Shown: positions 15,611 to 23,934, counted from the stretch's first letter. The stretch is DNA of 62,391 nt from Pseudomonadota bacterium (GCA_021325655.1 JAJPGT010000039.1:1-62391); one strand, 5' to 3'. Numbers and translations: made by a program. The notes: generated by a model not told the origin, from the sequence alone.

Positions 15611-16363
15611 TCAGGAGCGGTTGACCGCGGCGAGAAAATCGCGGGCGGCGGGCGTGAGCAGCGAAGCCAGTCCGACGAACAGGTAGAGGGCGCCGATCTC
15701 CAGGTAGTGGTTCACCGTGGCTGGAGTGGTGAGCACGCCGGGAGCGCGGCCGGCGGCGCGGATGCGTCGCACCGCGTCGTCCACCGCCGCCAGCACCGCC
15801 GGGTGGTCCATCAGCCCCGGGTAGCCCATCGACTGGGCCAGGTCACCGGGAGCGACGAAGAAGGCGTCGATGTGGTCCACCTGAACGATCTCGCCCAGGT
15901 TCTCCAGCGCCTCCACCTCCTCCAGCATCACCACCACCATCGTCTCCTCGTTCGCCCGGTGGCAGAACTCGCTCATCGGGACGCCGAGCGCGGAGCGCCC
16001 GCCGGCGAAGCCGCGGTGGCCCAGGGGCGCGAACTTGGCGTGGCGCACCGCGGCCTCCGCGTCCGCCCGGGTGTTGACGTGGGGCACCTGCACCCCGCCC
16101 GCGCCGCGGTCCAGCGCCCGGGTGATCGTGGAAGGGTCGTTGCTCTGGACCCGGACGATGGGGGTGGCGTTGGCCAGCTCCGCCGCCCGCACCATGTGCT
16201 CCACGTCCTCCCAGCCGGCCGGCCCGTGCTCGCAGTCGAGGAACACCGCGTCGAAGCCGAGGTGTGCGACGAGCTCCACCAGCCCGGCGGACGTATAGGT
16301 AGGGGCGATGACACTGATCGGCTGGCCCGCTGCCAGCTTCTGCTTGGCTCGGTTGACTCTCAC
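15611..16363 (-). CDS. HpcH/HpaI-family aldolase
   Basis: A 250-residue class II (metal-dependent) aldolase of the HpcH/HpaI family, which cleaves or forms 2-keto-3-deoxy acids to give pyruvate plus an aldehyde. Family features visible are FDAVFLDCEHGPAGWEDVEHMVRAAE (metal and pyruvate region), TPIVRVQSNDPSTITRALDRGAGGVQVPHV, the metal-binding glutamate in VVMLEEVEALEN, and VAPGDLAQSMGYPG near the end. Relatives include 2-keto-3-deoxy-L-rhamnonate and 4-hydroxy-2-oxoheptanedioate aldolases; the natural substrate is not readable. It lies alone on the minus strand, convergent with the dehydrogenase operon. Confidence 0.88.
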   Translation of the reverse strand: MRVNRAKQKLAAGQPISVIAPTYTSAGLVELVAHLGFDAVFLDCEHGPAGWEDVEHMVRAAELANATPIVRVQSNDPSTITRALDRGAGGVQVPHVNTRADAEAAVRHAKFAPLGHRGFAGGRSALGVPMSEFCHRANEETMVVVMLEEVEALENLGEIVQVDHIDAFFVAPGDLAQSMGYPGLMDHPAVLAAVDDAVRRIRAAGRAPGVLTTPATVNHYLEIGALYLFVGLASLLTPAARDFLAAVNRS

Positions 16364-16817
16364 GCGACTCCTCTCCCGGCGTGCTCCATGCTCGCCATGA
16401 TACCGGCGTCACCTCCGTCATCATGGCCCGTCGTGGCAGCCGATCGAGGAAGGCAGCTCACCTGGAAGATCCTTGGGAGCGAACCCCGCAACGCATGAAT
16501 CACCCCTCCACCGCCGACCGGGACTCTCTGCCCGAGCCGACCAGCCACTGATCGGCATCCCGGCCGACGTCAGCGGACAGAGCAGATTCGCTACTCCTTG
16601 GCTGAACCGGAGGTAGACAAGGCGCCTCGTCCTGCCAGCGTCCAGCAGGTGCTCGCTCTGGCGGGCACCAGGCAGGGCCGGGACTGGGATGAGGCGCTGG
16701 AGGAGCTGACCGTATCCGCCATGCGAGCCGACCAATCCCGCTCATGCCGCCAGTGCCCGGGAGCCGGGGCCCGACCATCCCGATCACCGCCGCAGATTTC
16801 GAGCGTGTCCCGGCCCT
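16364..16817. other. Gene-poor stretch upstream of the truncated reductase
   Basis: About 450 bases between the aldolase start and the aldo/keto reductase remnant. Open frames here give low-complexity products without recognisable motifs. No N-terminal reductase motifs (NADPH-site glycine run, catalytic Tyr with GxSE) could be found in any frame, so the missing 5' end of the reductase is not merely frameshifted. Confidence 0.5.
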
Positions 16818-17669
16818 TTGCGTGCTGCTGAGCGCTCGCCAGTTGCTCAGGATGAAGGAGGGCTGTCTGCCGAGGATGGCCCTGGCTTGCCCGTGATCGC
16901 TGCCCAGCGTACCGTTCACGTGGTGATCGGGACCAAAGTGCGGCTGGCGTCCAGCGAACTGGCTGATCCAGTGCAGGCCATCCGCCGCTCCCTGGAGGCG
17001 AGCCTGCGCCGGCTGGGACGCGACGTAGTGGACCTGGTGCAGCTCCACAATCCGATCACGCTCTTGCCGGCAGCCGCGGGCGATGCGCTCCCGCTGGAGC
17101 AGGTCGACGAAGCGGCAGCAGCGCTCCAGGAGACCGTGCGTGACGGGCTCGCCCGCCACGTCGGCGCCACTGGGCTGGGCGACACCGCGGCGCTGCGCGA
17201 GATGATCCGCCTGGAGCTGTTCGAGACACTCCAGAGCTACTTCAACGCGCTGAACCCCAGCGCCGGCTACGCCGGGCACAGCGGCGGGGGCCAGGACTTC
17301 GAGGGGCTGATCGACCTCGCCGCTCGGGCCGGGCTGGGGGTGATCGCCATCCGGGTGCTGGCCGCGGGCGCGCTGAGCACCCAGCCGGAGCGCCATCCCA
17401 ACGCGGGCGCTCCGGGCACGCCACTGGCTGCTGGCGCCGACTACGCCCAGGACCTGCAGCGGGCCCAGGCGCTGGCGAGTCTGGCGGCCGAGCTGGGGCT
17501 GGAGAGCCCGCTGGAGCTGGCGCTGCGCTTCGCCCTGGCCAAGCCGGGCGTTTCCACCGTCCTGGTCGGCTTCTCGAGCCTGGCGCAGCTCGGCAGCGCC
17601 ATTCGCTGGGCCGAGCGCGGTCCGCTGCCGGAGGAGGCGGTGCAGCGCGTCGTCGCCCACGCCGCCTGA
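16818..17669 (+). pseudogene. N-terminally truncated aldo/keto reductase
   Basis: From VVIGTKVRL onward the sequence is a clear aldo/keto reductase: LEASLRRLGRDVVDLVQLHNP (strand four with the conserved histidine), the ALQETVRDGLARHVGATG segment, SYFNALNPSAGY, and the C-terminal nucleotide-binding part ALAKPGVSTVLVGFSSLAQLGSAI. The first 70 or so residues of the TIM barrel, including the catalytic Asp and Tyr, are replaced by about 30 unrelated residues. Without them the enzyme should be inactive. The start shown is only the first in-frame codon. It is called a pseudogene because the loss removes the active site. Confidence 0.65.
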
Positions 17670-17708
17670 CCGCCTCGGCCACCGCACGGGGGCGGAGACG
17701 CCGCCTGG

Positions 17709-18512
17709 TTACCGCAGCACCTTGGGTGCGTCCACGCGCCGATCCGCGATGGTCGTCGGGAGCTCCTGGTGGTACACCCCGGAGGGGATCAGGCCGCAGC
17801 CGCCAAAGCGCTCCATCACCCGGAGCTGGGCCAGCACGTCTTCACCGCAATGATCGGCGGGGAGATCGGGCCAGAACGAGAAGCCGCCCGCGGCGCGCAG
17901 CTTGGCGGTGTCGTACAGGACGCAGGCGCCCACCCAGGCCACGCGATACTTCCGCTGCTGCCGCGGGGAGAGCCGGAGCCGCTGCTGCAGGTGGAAGAGG
18001 TTGGCGGCGTTGTGCAGCCGGTGGCGCTCCCAGGCCGGCGTTCCGGGCCGCACCGTCTCGGGCTGCACCGGCCCGTCCCAGAACTCGATCGCTTGCTCAT
18101 GGGGCCGGACGTCGTCCAGGAAACTGAGGCCGATGACCGCGCTGCCGACAAAGCCGCAGCGCTCTTCGCGAATGGCGGCGTACATCCGCTCTACCACATC
18201 GGGCTCGAGGATCAGGTCGTCGTCCAGGAACAGCACGTAGGGCGCCGTCGCCTGGTCCAGCAAGAACTGGCGGTGCTCGGCCATCCCGCGCCGGGGCAGG
18301 TGCTTGTGGACCTCAACCGCGTGGCCATGGACACGCAGCACTCGCAGCGCCGCCTGCACCTCCCCGCTCTGGGTCGGCTCGGTCCCCTCCGTCTGATCGG
18401 AGATCACCACCCGGAAGTCGCGCAGCGTCTGGGCACACAGGCTGGTGAGCGTCACCGCCAGCGCCGCCGGCCGGCGGTAGGTGGGGATCAGGACGTCGAC
18501 CGCCGCGGTCAT
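17709..18512 (-). CDS. Family 2 glycosyltransferase
   Basis: A 267-residue GT-A fold glycosyltransferase. It has the N-terminal DVLIPTYRRPAALAVTLTSLCAQTL sugar-nucleotide motif, RGMAEHRQFLLDQATAPYVLFLDDDLILEPD with the metal-binding DDD, and a C-terminal acceptor part with the general-base region CGEDVLAQLRV. There is no membrane segment. The ATG at 18512 overlaps the stop of the upstream HldE gene as ATGA, so translation is coupled. It most likely adds a sugar, perhaps the heptose made by its neighbour, to a surface glycan or glycoprotein. Confidence 0.88.
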   Translation of the reverse strand: MTAAVDVLIPTYRRPAALAVTLTSLCAQTLRDFRVVISDQTEGTEPTQSGEVQAALRVLRVHGHAVEVHKHLPRRGMAEHRQFLLDQATAPYVLFLDDDLILEPDVVERMYAAIREERCGFVGSAVIGLSFLDDVRPHEQAIEFWDGPVQPETVRPGTPAWERHRLHNAANLFHLQQRLRLSPRQQRKYRVAWVGACVLYDTAKLRAAGGFSFWPDLPADHCGEDVLAQLRVMERFGGCGLIPSGVYHQELPTTIADRRVDAPKVLR

Positions 18513-20020
18513 CGCCCGCCCATCTCCGCCGGCTGGGCGCGGTCGGCAACAGGAGCGGCGTACGCCGCTCCGATGCGCTGGATGATCGCGGCGGTCGACT
18601 GGTCCTGCCGGTAGGGCAGGATGCGCAGCGTGCCGCCGAGCGCTTCCACCAGCGGCGCCTCTGGGACAGTGTCGCGAGTGTAGTTGCCGCCCTTGGCGAC
18701 GACGTCCGGCCGCAGCGCCCGCAGCAGGTGCTCCGGCGTGTCCTCGTCGAACACGGCCAGGTATTCCACGCAGCTCAGCGCCGCCAGCACCTGGAGGCGG
18801 TCTTCCAGCGGGGTGATGAGCCGGCCCGGCCCTTTCACTCGGCGCGCGCTGGCGTCCGAGTTCACCCCAACCACCAGCACATCTCCCAGCGCCTTGGCCC
18901 GGCTGAGGAAGGTGATGTGGCCGCGGTGCAGCAGGTCGAAGCAGCCGTTGGTAAACACGATCCGCCGTCCCTGCTGCCGCTCCCGCTCCAGCCACGCCGC
19001 CAGGCGGTGCACGTCGGCCACTGCCTTCTCTGTGGCGGCGAGCATGTCGCACAGCTCCTCGCGCGAGCAGACGGCGGTGCCGGTCTTTGCCACCACAATC
19101 GCGCTCGCGGCAGAGGCCAGCTCTGCTGCGGCCAGGGTGTGCGCTCCGGCGGCCAGCGCCAGCGCCAGCGCGCTCACATAGGTGTCGCCCGCACCGGTGA
19201 CGTGCGGCGAGGCCGTGCGGCGGGCATAGGTTCGATAACTCGGCCGGCCGCGCTCGAGGATCAGCGCACCGTCGGCATCCAGCGTCACCGCCGCGATCTG
19301 CGCCCCGGTACGCTCCAGCACTGCGGCCGCGTGGCGAGCCACGTGGTCCACCCGCGCCGCGCCTACCGCCGGATCACGCAGCCCCAGCAGGCGAATCACC
19401 TCGACGTAGCTGGGCTTGACCGCCGTCACTCCGACCTCGCGGTAGGCTGCCAGGTCTTTGGCATCGACCAGCAGGACGTGGGGCGTCGCGGCCTGGAGCC
19501 GCGCCAGCGTCTGAACCAGCCGTGGGGTGACGACGCCATAGCCGTAGTCGGAGATGATCACCGCGTCGGCGCGAGGATACAGGCCGGCCAGCCGCTCCAG
19601 CAGCGCCGCCTCCGTCCGCTCGTCGATCGGCTCCGTGCTACCCTCGTCGAAGCGCACCACCAGGTGCGCGCCGGCCATCACCCGACGCTTGGTGAGCGTC
19701 TGGCGACCCTCCTGGCGGAGCAGGTGCTCGGTCGAGACGCCGCGCTGCTCTAGCAGCTCCGCTAGGTGCTGGCCCTCTGGATCGTCCCCGATCACCCCGA
19801 GCAGCGTCGCCCGGCCACCAAGCGCCTGCGTGTTGACAACGACATTGGCTGCGCCGCCAGGGGCAAAGGAGCGGCTCGCGACGCGCACGACCGGCGCCGG
19901 CGCCTCCCGACAGATCTGGTGCGCCACGCCGTGAAGATAGCCATCGAGCATCGGATCGCCGACAACCAGCACCTCCAGTTCGGCGAAGGCGTCGACGATC
20001 GCGAGCAGGCTGGCGTTCAT
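18509..20020 (-). CDS. hldE: Bifunctional heptose-7-phosphate kinase / heptose-1-phosphate nucleotidyltransferase (HldE type)
   Basis: A 503-residue two-domain enzyme. Residues about 15-330 are a PfkB/ribokinase-fold sugar kinase (VVGDPMLDGYLHG, APGGAANVVVNTQALGG, catalytic SPHVTGAGDTYVSALALA). Residues about 355-490 are a cytidylyltransferase-like domain (RRIVFTNGCFDLLHRGHITFLSRAK with the HxGH site, later PDVVAKGGNYTRDTVPE). In HldE these phosphorylate D-glycero-D-manno-heptose 7-phosphate and activate the 1-phosphate with a nucleotide. The order and length fit HldE. The start at 20020 follows GGAGACGGAGAAGGGCC; a longer open frame upstream has no family features. It is coupled to the downstream glycosyltransferase. 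Confidence 0.88.
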   Translation of the reverse strand: MNASLLAIVDAFAELEVLVVGDPMLDGYLHGVAHQICREAPAPVVRVASRSFAPGGAANVVVNTQALGGRATLLGVIGDDPEGQHLAELLEQRGVSTEHLLRQEGRQTLTKRRVMAGAHLVVRFDEGSTEPIDERTEAALLERLAGLYPRADAVIISDYGYGVVTPRLVQTLARLQAATPHVLLVDAKDLAAYREVGVTAVKPSYVEVIRLLGLRDPAVGAARVDHVARHAAAVLERTGAQIAAVTLDADGALILERGRPSYRTYARRTASPHVTGAGDTYVSALALALAAGAHTLAAAELASAASAIVVAKTGTAVCSREELCDMLAATEKAVADVHRLAAWLERERQQGRRIVFTNGCFDLLHRGHITFLSRAKALGDVLVVGVNSDASARRVKGPGRLITPLEDRLQVLAALSCVEYLAVFDEDTPEHLLRALRPDVVAKGGNYTRDTVPEAPLVEALGGTLRILPYRQDQSTAAIIQRIGAAYAAPVADRAQPAEMGGR

Positions 20021-20317
20021 GGCCCTTCTCCGTCTCCCCACCGCCCGGTGCGAGCAGTAGGAGACCCTTGGGCGCCGAACATGGGTGCGGTACCCAGGGC
20101 CGGATGCCGCGCCGGCGGAGCGGTCTGGCGAGGGTGCAGGAAGCGTGCCTAGGCACTGCCTAGGGTGCCCCAGACAGGCGAGCTTTCCTGCCTCGCCGCT
20201 CGGCAGCCGCTTCCTGATCGTCTGGCGCGGACTGGCACCACAGCGCTGCCAGAAGCGCAACCCTGGCCCGTTCTGGCGGCAGCCGCCGCGGGGTGCTGCC
20301 GTCCAGCGGCGGGCGGG

Positions 20318-20644
20318 TTACTCTTTCTCGCGGCTCTTCTGTTCGCTGTGGCCGCCCGCCTTGGCCGTCTCGCGGCTGATCAGCTTGAAGAAGCGACTCT
20401 CCTGCCCGCTGCGCATCTCCTCCTGGTATAGGAAGGCCAGGTGCTTCTCGTCGAACTTCTTGAACCACTCGTCCCAGGAGATGTGCTCCAGCCGGTCCTC
20501 GCCGGTGTAGCCAGGGAAGTCAATGCGCAGGATGCCTGCCTCGTCCCCACCGGTGCCGCGGACCGTGGCGGGTGTGCCGCCTCGCTCCTCGACCCACTTG
20601 CGAATCTCGTCGTGGTCGGTCGTCGTCTTCGTCTGTCCAGCCAT
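20318..20644 (-). CDS. Conserved small hypothetical protein (DEIRKWVEERGG...ISWDEWF family)
   Basis: A 108-residue soluble protein with conserved-looking blocks DEIRKWVEERGGTPATVRGTG, ILRIDFPGY, LEHISWDEWFKKFDEKHLAFLYQEE and a charged tail. I recall the same pattern in unnamed small proteins of many bacteria, some loosely labelled after glucan branching enzymes, with no proven function. It is the last gene of a three-gene minus-strand set (21483 to 20318, gaps of 37-43 bases) and is probably co-expressed with the two unknown genes before it. Confidence 0.75.
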   Translation of the reverse strand: MAGQTKTTTDHDEIRKWVEERGGTPATVRGTGGDEAGILRIDFPGYTGEDRLEHISWDEWFKKFDEKHLAFLYQEEMRSGQESRFFKLISRETAKAGGHSEQKSREKE

Positions 20645-20681
20645 CAGCTTTACTCCTCGCGTAGATCACATGAATCGGCGG

Positions 20682-21071
20682 CTAGATCGGGGGCAGCGGG
20701 CGCCCCTCCCCCGCAGCGCTGCGCTCGCGCCCAGCGCCCAGCTCGCGCAGGTTCATCTCGATCGCCTCGCCCTGCGCGCGCGACACTGGCTGCCGCCAGG
20801 TCACCAGCTCCGCCCAGGCGCGCTCGGTCGCGTCGTCGCGGCAGACGTAGGTGTGGTCCGTGATCGGACCTTCGTCGCCACCGGCGACGAACGGGCCGCG
20901 ATCAGGGTTGTCCAGGTCGAAGTACTCCTTGCCGCGATCGAACGTCCCCTTCTGCCAGATCGGGAGCTCCTTGAGCAGGTCGTCCTCCATCCAGCGGCTC
21001 AGCTCCGGGAGCCGGTCGCGGCACTCGAACGCGGTGGGACAGCCTCGCAGGTCCTCCGTTTCGCCTTTCAC
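20682..21071 (-). CDS. Hypothetical acidic protein, 129 residues
   Basis: The GTG at 21071 follows AAGGAGGCACAGC, which decides the start; the frame is open for another 500 bases upstream but there runs antisense-like. The product begins VKGETEDLRGCPTAFECRDRL and continues with DRGKEYFDLDNPDRGPFVAGGDEG, then YVCRDDATERAWAELVTWRQP. Three cysteines are present but no finger motif. No known family recognised. It is the middle gene of the small operon. Confidence 0.6.
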   Translation of the reverse strand: MKGETEDLRGCPTAFECRDRLPELSRWMEDDLLKELPIWQKGTFDRGKEYFDLDNPDRGPFVAGGDEGPITDHTYVCRDDATERAWAELVTWRQPVSRAQGEAIEMNLRELGAGRERSAAGEGRPLPPI

Positions 21072-21114
21072 GCTGTGCCTCCTTGGTCGTCTCTCGGCCC
21101 GTGTTGCTCGGCGC

Positions 21115-21483
21115 TCAGCGCTGGCTGCCGGGTCCGGAGGACGGGAACGCGCTGGCGGTGTCGGATGCGGAGGCGATGCCGCTCGGTCCGCCGCGCCGCA
21201 CCAGGTCCCACAGCCGCTGCCAGAGCTCGGGCGGTGTGGTGCGCTTGTAGACCCAAAGGTTGTGCAGCGCCCGCGCGTCACCGCTGGTGACGTCGATCGC
21301 TTCGCTGACGTTGAGCGAGGTGCCGCCAACGCTCTCCAGGTTGAGCGACTCATCCGCGGAGGTCGCTTCCTCGTACACCGGGACGCGGCGCAGCTCGTCG
21401 TCCGACCAGCCAAGCATCCGGATCCACTGAAAGTCGGCCGCGTAGTCATACAGGGTCTGCGCTTGCTTGTCACGCTCTTGCAT
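21115..21483 (-). CDS. Hypothetical protein, 122 residues
   Basis: Starts MQERDKQAQTLYDYAADF and has a helical N-terminal half (IRMLGWSDDELRRVPVYEEA), followed by TSLNVSEAIDVTSGDARALHNLWVYKRTTPPELWQRLWDL. The C-terminal 25 residues are low complexity. No signal peptide, membrane helix or known motif. An AAGGAGCG ribosome site lies 11 bases before the ATG. First gene of the three-gene set, and separated by a terminator-like hairpin from the metallothionein-like gene upstream. Confidence 0.65.
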   Translation of the reverse strand: MQERDKQAQTLYDYAADFQWIRMLGWSDDELRRVPVYEEATSADESLNLESVGGTSLNVSEAIDVTSGDARALHNLWVYKRTTPPELWQRLWDLVRRGGPSGIASASDTASAFPSSGPGSQR

Positions 21484-21615
21484 GGTGTTAGCGCTCCTTG
21501 TACCAGGCTACCAGCGAGGCTGCCCGGAGCCGCGTCGGCAGGGGCGACGCGGCTGTTCGCTGCCCTGGTACCGTGCACAGCCTATGCCATACGGCTGAGC
21601 GGGCGAAGACGACGA

Positions 21616-21645
21616 AGCGGCTGGGAGACGTCGCTCCCAGCCGCT
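21616..21645 (-). terminator. Intrinsic terminator after the metallothionein-like gene
   Basis: Bases 21616-21627 (AGCGGCTGGGAG) and 21634-21645 (CTCCCAGCCGCT) form a perfect 12-bp stem with a six-base loop. On the minus strand it is followed by a pyrimidine stretch (TCGTCGTCTTCG). It lies 35 bases after the stop of the gene at 21680-21967. Confidence 0.72.
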
Positions 21646-21679
21646 CCTGGCGCGAGGGGATAGCGCTGCTCGAAGGACG

Positions 21680-21967
21680 CTACGCCTGCTGGCTCCCCAT
21701 GGTGCCGCGCTGGCCCACACCCTGGGCCATTGCCATGGCGCAATTGTTGCAGCAGAAGGTCTGGCCGTTCCGCTCCACCTGGGTCGAGGTGTCGCGGATC
21801 GTGCTGCCGCAGTGGGCACAGGTCGCCCCGCCGGACGTGTGCCCCGAGGTGCTGCCAGTCTCCATCTGCAGGCAGTTGTTGCAGCAGTACGTCTTGCCGC
21901 CCTGCTCCGCCATGCTGGTCTGGTCGACGATCGGGACTCCGCAGTGAGCGCAGGTCATCTGAGGCAT
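21680..21967 (-). CDS. Tandem metallothionein-like cysteine protein, 95 residues
   Basis: Two repeats of the same module fill the protein: TCAHCG...KTYCCNNC (Cys6, 9, 28, 29, 32) and TCAHCG...QTFCCNNC (Cys50, 53, 72, 73, 76). Spacing is identical in both: C-x2-C-x18-CC-x2-C. This resembles one unit of bacterial metallothionein or a TRASH/zinc-ribbon metal-binding knuckle, here duplicated with a Gly/Ser/Thr linker. It should bind two metal centres (zinc, copper or cadmium), acting in storage or metal-dependent regulation. The start follows GGGGAGGACCCG. It is monocistronic, with its own terminator. Confidence 0.8.
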   Translation of the reverse strand: MPQMTCAHCGVPIVDQTSMAEQGGKTYCCNNCLQMETGSTSGHTSGGATCAHCGSTIRDTSTQVERNGQTFCCNNCAMAMAQGVGQRGTMGSQQA

Positions 21968-21980
21968 CGGGTCCTCCCCG

Positions 21981-21996
21981 GGTAAGAATGCTTACC
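21981..21996. promoter_or_regulatory. Inverted repeat upstream of the metallothionein-like gene
   Basis: GGTAAG, four bases, then CTTACC, 13 bases before the start codon. The position and size fit an operator for a small dimeric metal sensor such as an ArsR/SmtB-type repressor, but no such regulator lies next to it. Confidence 0.4.
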
Positions 21997-22139
21997 GGCC
22001 AGCAACCCGCGTGCCAGCGACAGCGCGTGAGAGGAACAGGGAGGGGAGGCTGGGTGCGCAACGCCTTCCCAGGGACTCCGGGGATGGTGTTGCCAACGGA
22101 ACGGCACATCGGGACCTGCACGGTCGCTACCTCCGCGTC

Positions 22140-22168
22140 TTGAAACGGGCCTCTGGGGCGAGTATGCT
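22140..22168 (+). promoter_or_regulatory. Promoter of the rhomboid/SDH protease pair
   Basis: TTGAAA at 22140-22145 and TATGCT at 22163-22168 with a 17-bp spacer; predicted leader about 87 bases. Confidence 0.62.
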
Positions 22169-22261
22169 ACCTAGCTGTAGCTCGACTGGGAGGCGACCGC
22201 TGGTCAACGTGGCCTGGGGGCCGCAGGCGAATAAGGTTGAGGCTGCGCGCACAGGTGAGCC

Positions 22262-22954
22262 ATGCTTCCCCTGAAGGACACGGTGCGGGCGCGCGGGTTC
22301 CCCTTCGTAACGGCTGCGCTTATCGGCGCCAACGTGCTCGTGTTCCTGATCGAGTTCCGTCTACCGCCCGACGTCCTGGAGGGGTTCCTGTGGCTCCTGG
22401 GTGTTGTTCCGTCACGCCTCCTGGAGGCGCCGCTGCCGAGCGAGTGGCTCACACTTCTCACGTCCCAGTTCCTGCACAGTGGCTGGCTGCATATCATCAG
22501 TAACCTTGTTGCCCTGTACATCTTCGGTGACAACGTCGAGGACCGGCTCGGCCACGGGCGCTTCCTTGCCTTTTACCTGCTCTGCGGTGTAGCCGCGGCG
22601 CTCGTCCATGTCTGGTCCAATCCCATGTCGGTCGTCCCGGCGATCGGCGCGAGCGGGGCGATCTCTGGAGTACTGGCTGCGTACGTGGTGCTCTTCCCGA
22701 TGTCGCGGGTCGTGACCCTGGTCCCGATCTTCTTCATCCCCTGGTTCGTTGAGGTACCCGCGCTACTCTGGATCGGTGGCTGGTTCGTTTCCCAGCTTCT
22801 CAACGGCCTGCTTGCGATCGGTGCCGAGGCCGATGCGTTCGGTGGTGTCGCCTGGTGGGCGCACCTGGGCGGCTTCGTCGCTGGGCTGGTGCTGGTCTGG
22901 CCGCTTCGGCGGCCGGCTCCGCGCTTCCGTCCCGACGAGTACTGGCCCTGGTGA
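22262..22954 (+). CDS. Rhomboid-family intramembrane serine protease
   Basis: A 230-residue membrane protein with six predicted helices. The catalytic serine is in GAS(131)GAISG and the histidine in WWAH(201)LGGFVAG, the canonical rhomboid Ser-His dyad. The FLHSGWLHIISNLVALYIFG segment (residues about 70-88) is the conserved loop-helix 2 with the oxyanion-stabilising His and Asn. It cleaves substrate membrane helices in the plane of the bilayer. The next gene, 13 bases downstream, encodes another membrane-tethered serine-protease-like protein, and the two are probably co-transcribed. Confidence 0.92.
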   Translation: MLPLKDTVRARGFPFVTAALIGANVLVFLIEFRLPPDVLEGFLWLLGVVPSRLLEAPLPSEWLTLLTSQFLHSGWLHIISNLVALYIFGDNVEDRLGHGRFLAFYLLCGVAAALVHVWSNPMSVVPAIGASGAISGVLAAYVVLFPMSRVVTLVPIFFIPWFVEVPALLWIGGWFVSQLLNGLLAIGAEADAFGGVAWWAHLGGFVAGLVLVWPLRRPAPRFRPDEYWPW

Positions 22955-22967
22955 ACCGGAGAGAGCG

Positions 22968-23825
22968 ATGTCGATTTTTGATCTCTTCTGGATCTTCTTC
23001 ATCATCAGTACGGTGCAGCCGCTCATCCGCCAGCGATGGCTGGAGTGGCAGCGCCTCCGAGCCTTCCGCCGTCTGGAGGAGAAGCGTGGCAGCCGGGTCA
23101 TTGGCCTGATCCATCGCCAGGAGACCATGAGCCTGCTCGGCTTCCCGATCGCCCGCTACATCGACATCCAGGACTCGGAAGAGCTGCTGCGGGCGATTCA
23201 GCTCACCGACCCCTCCGTACCCATCGATGTGATCCTGCACACGCCGGGGGGATTGGTGCTGGCCGCCGAGCAGATCGCTGAGGCGTTGGCCCGCCATCCG
23301 GCCAAGGTGACCGTGCTCGTGCCGCACTACGCGATGAGCGGCGGCACCCTGATCGCCCTGGCGGCCGACGAGATCGTCATGGGCGAGAATGCGGTTCTCG
23401 GACCGGTTGATCCCCAACTCGGCCAGTACCCGGCCGCTTCCGTCCTCAAGGTGGTAGAGCGGAAGCCCATTGCCGAAATCGACGACCAGACACTGATTCT
23501 GGCCGATGTCGCTGAGAAGGCGCTCCGCCAGGTCGAGCACACCGTCTGTGCGCTGCTCAGCCGGCAGCTTCCCGAAGAGCGGGCGAAGGCGGTTGCACGC
23601 ACCCTGGCGACCGGCACCTGGACACACGACTATCCGATCTCCGTGGATGAGGCGCGGAAGCTTGGCCTGCCGGTATCGACGGAGATGCCGCTCGAGGTGT
23701 TCGAGCTGATGCAGCTCTACCCGCAGACGAGCCAGCGGCGCCCGTCGGTCGAGTACATCCCACTGCCGTATGGCCCGCGCCAGGTACCCGCGGGCCGGCA
23801 ACCGGCGCCTGCGAAGGAGGCGTGA
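22968..23825 (+). CDS. SDH-family Clp-fold serine proteinase (SppA-like)
   Basis: A 285-residue protein with one N-terminal membrane anchor (FDLFWIFFIISTVQPLI) followed by a Clp/crotonase-fold domain. Landmarks are IDVILHTPGGLVLAAEQIAEAL, then VPHYAMSGGTLIALAADEIVMG with the candidate nucleophile serine in MSGG, and AVLGPVDPQLGQYPA. This matches the SDH (Ser-Asp-His) proteinase group related to SppA and to archaeal membrane proteases. It likely degrades membrane or signal-peptide fragments on the cytoplasmic side. The start follows GGAGAGAGCG. Its coupling to the rhomboid suggests sequential membrane proteolysis. Confidence 0.85.
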   Translation: MSIFDLFWIFFIISTVQPLIRQRWLEWQRLRAFRRLEEKRGSRVIGLIHRQETMSLLGFPIARYIDIQDSEELLRAIQLTDPSVPIDVILHTPGGLVLAAEQIAEALARHPAKVTVLVPHYAMSGGTLIALAADEIVMGENAVLGPVDPQLGQYPAASVLKVVERKPIAEIDDQTLILADVAEKALRQVEHTVCALLSRQLPEERAKAVARTLATGTWTHDYPISVDEARKLGLPVSTEMPLEVFELMQLYPQTSQRRPSVEYIPLPYGPRQVPAGRQPAPAKEA

Positions 23826-23934
23826 GCATGATCCTCGGGCCAATCTCTTCGCAGAGGCAGGGCTGGAACGCGAAGACGCGATTGCCGACTGTCCTCGCCC
23901 CTTAACGCGTAACGCGCCGCTACTGCCCAGTAGT

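Noticed and set aside
15611..16498. Continuation of the plus-strand frame from 15143 as a 451-residue protein
   Set aside because: This part is antisense to the HpcH/HpaI aldolase, and its composition changes to that of a shadow frame.
18513..19052. N-terminal extension of the family 2 glycosyltransferase by 180 residues
   Set aside because: The extension overlaps HldE in another register and is Arg/Gly/Ala-rich; the ATGA overlap gives a natural start at 18512.
20021..20260. Longer start for HldE
   Set aside because: The extra 80 residues have no family similarity, and a strong ribosome site precedes the ATG at 20020.
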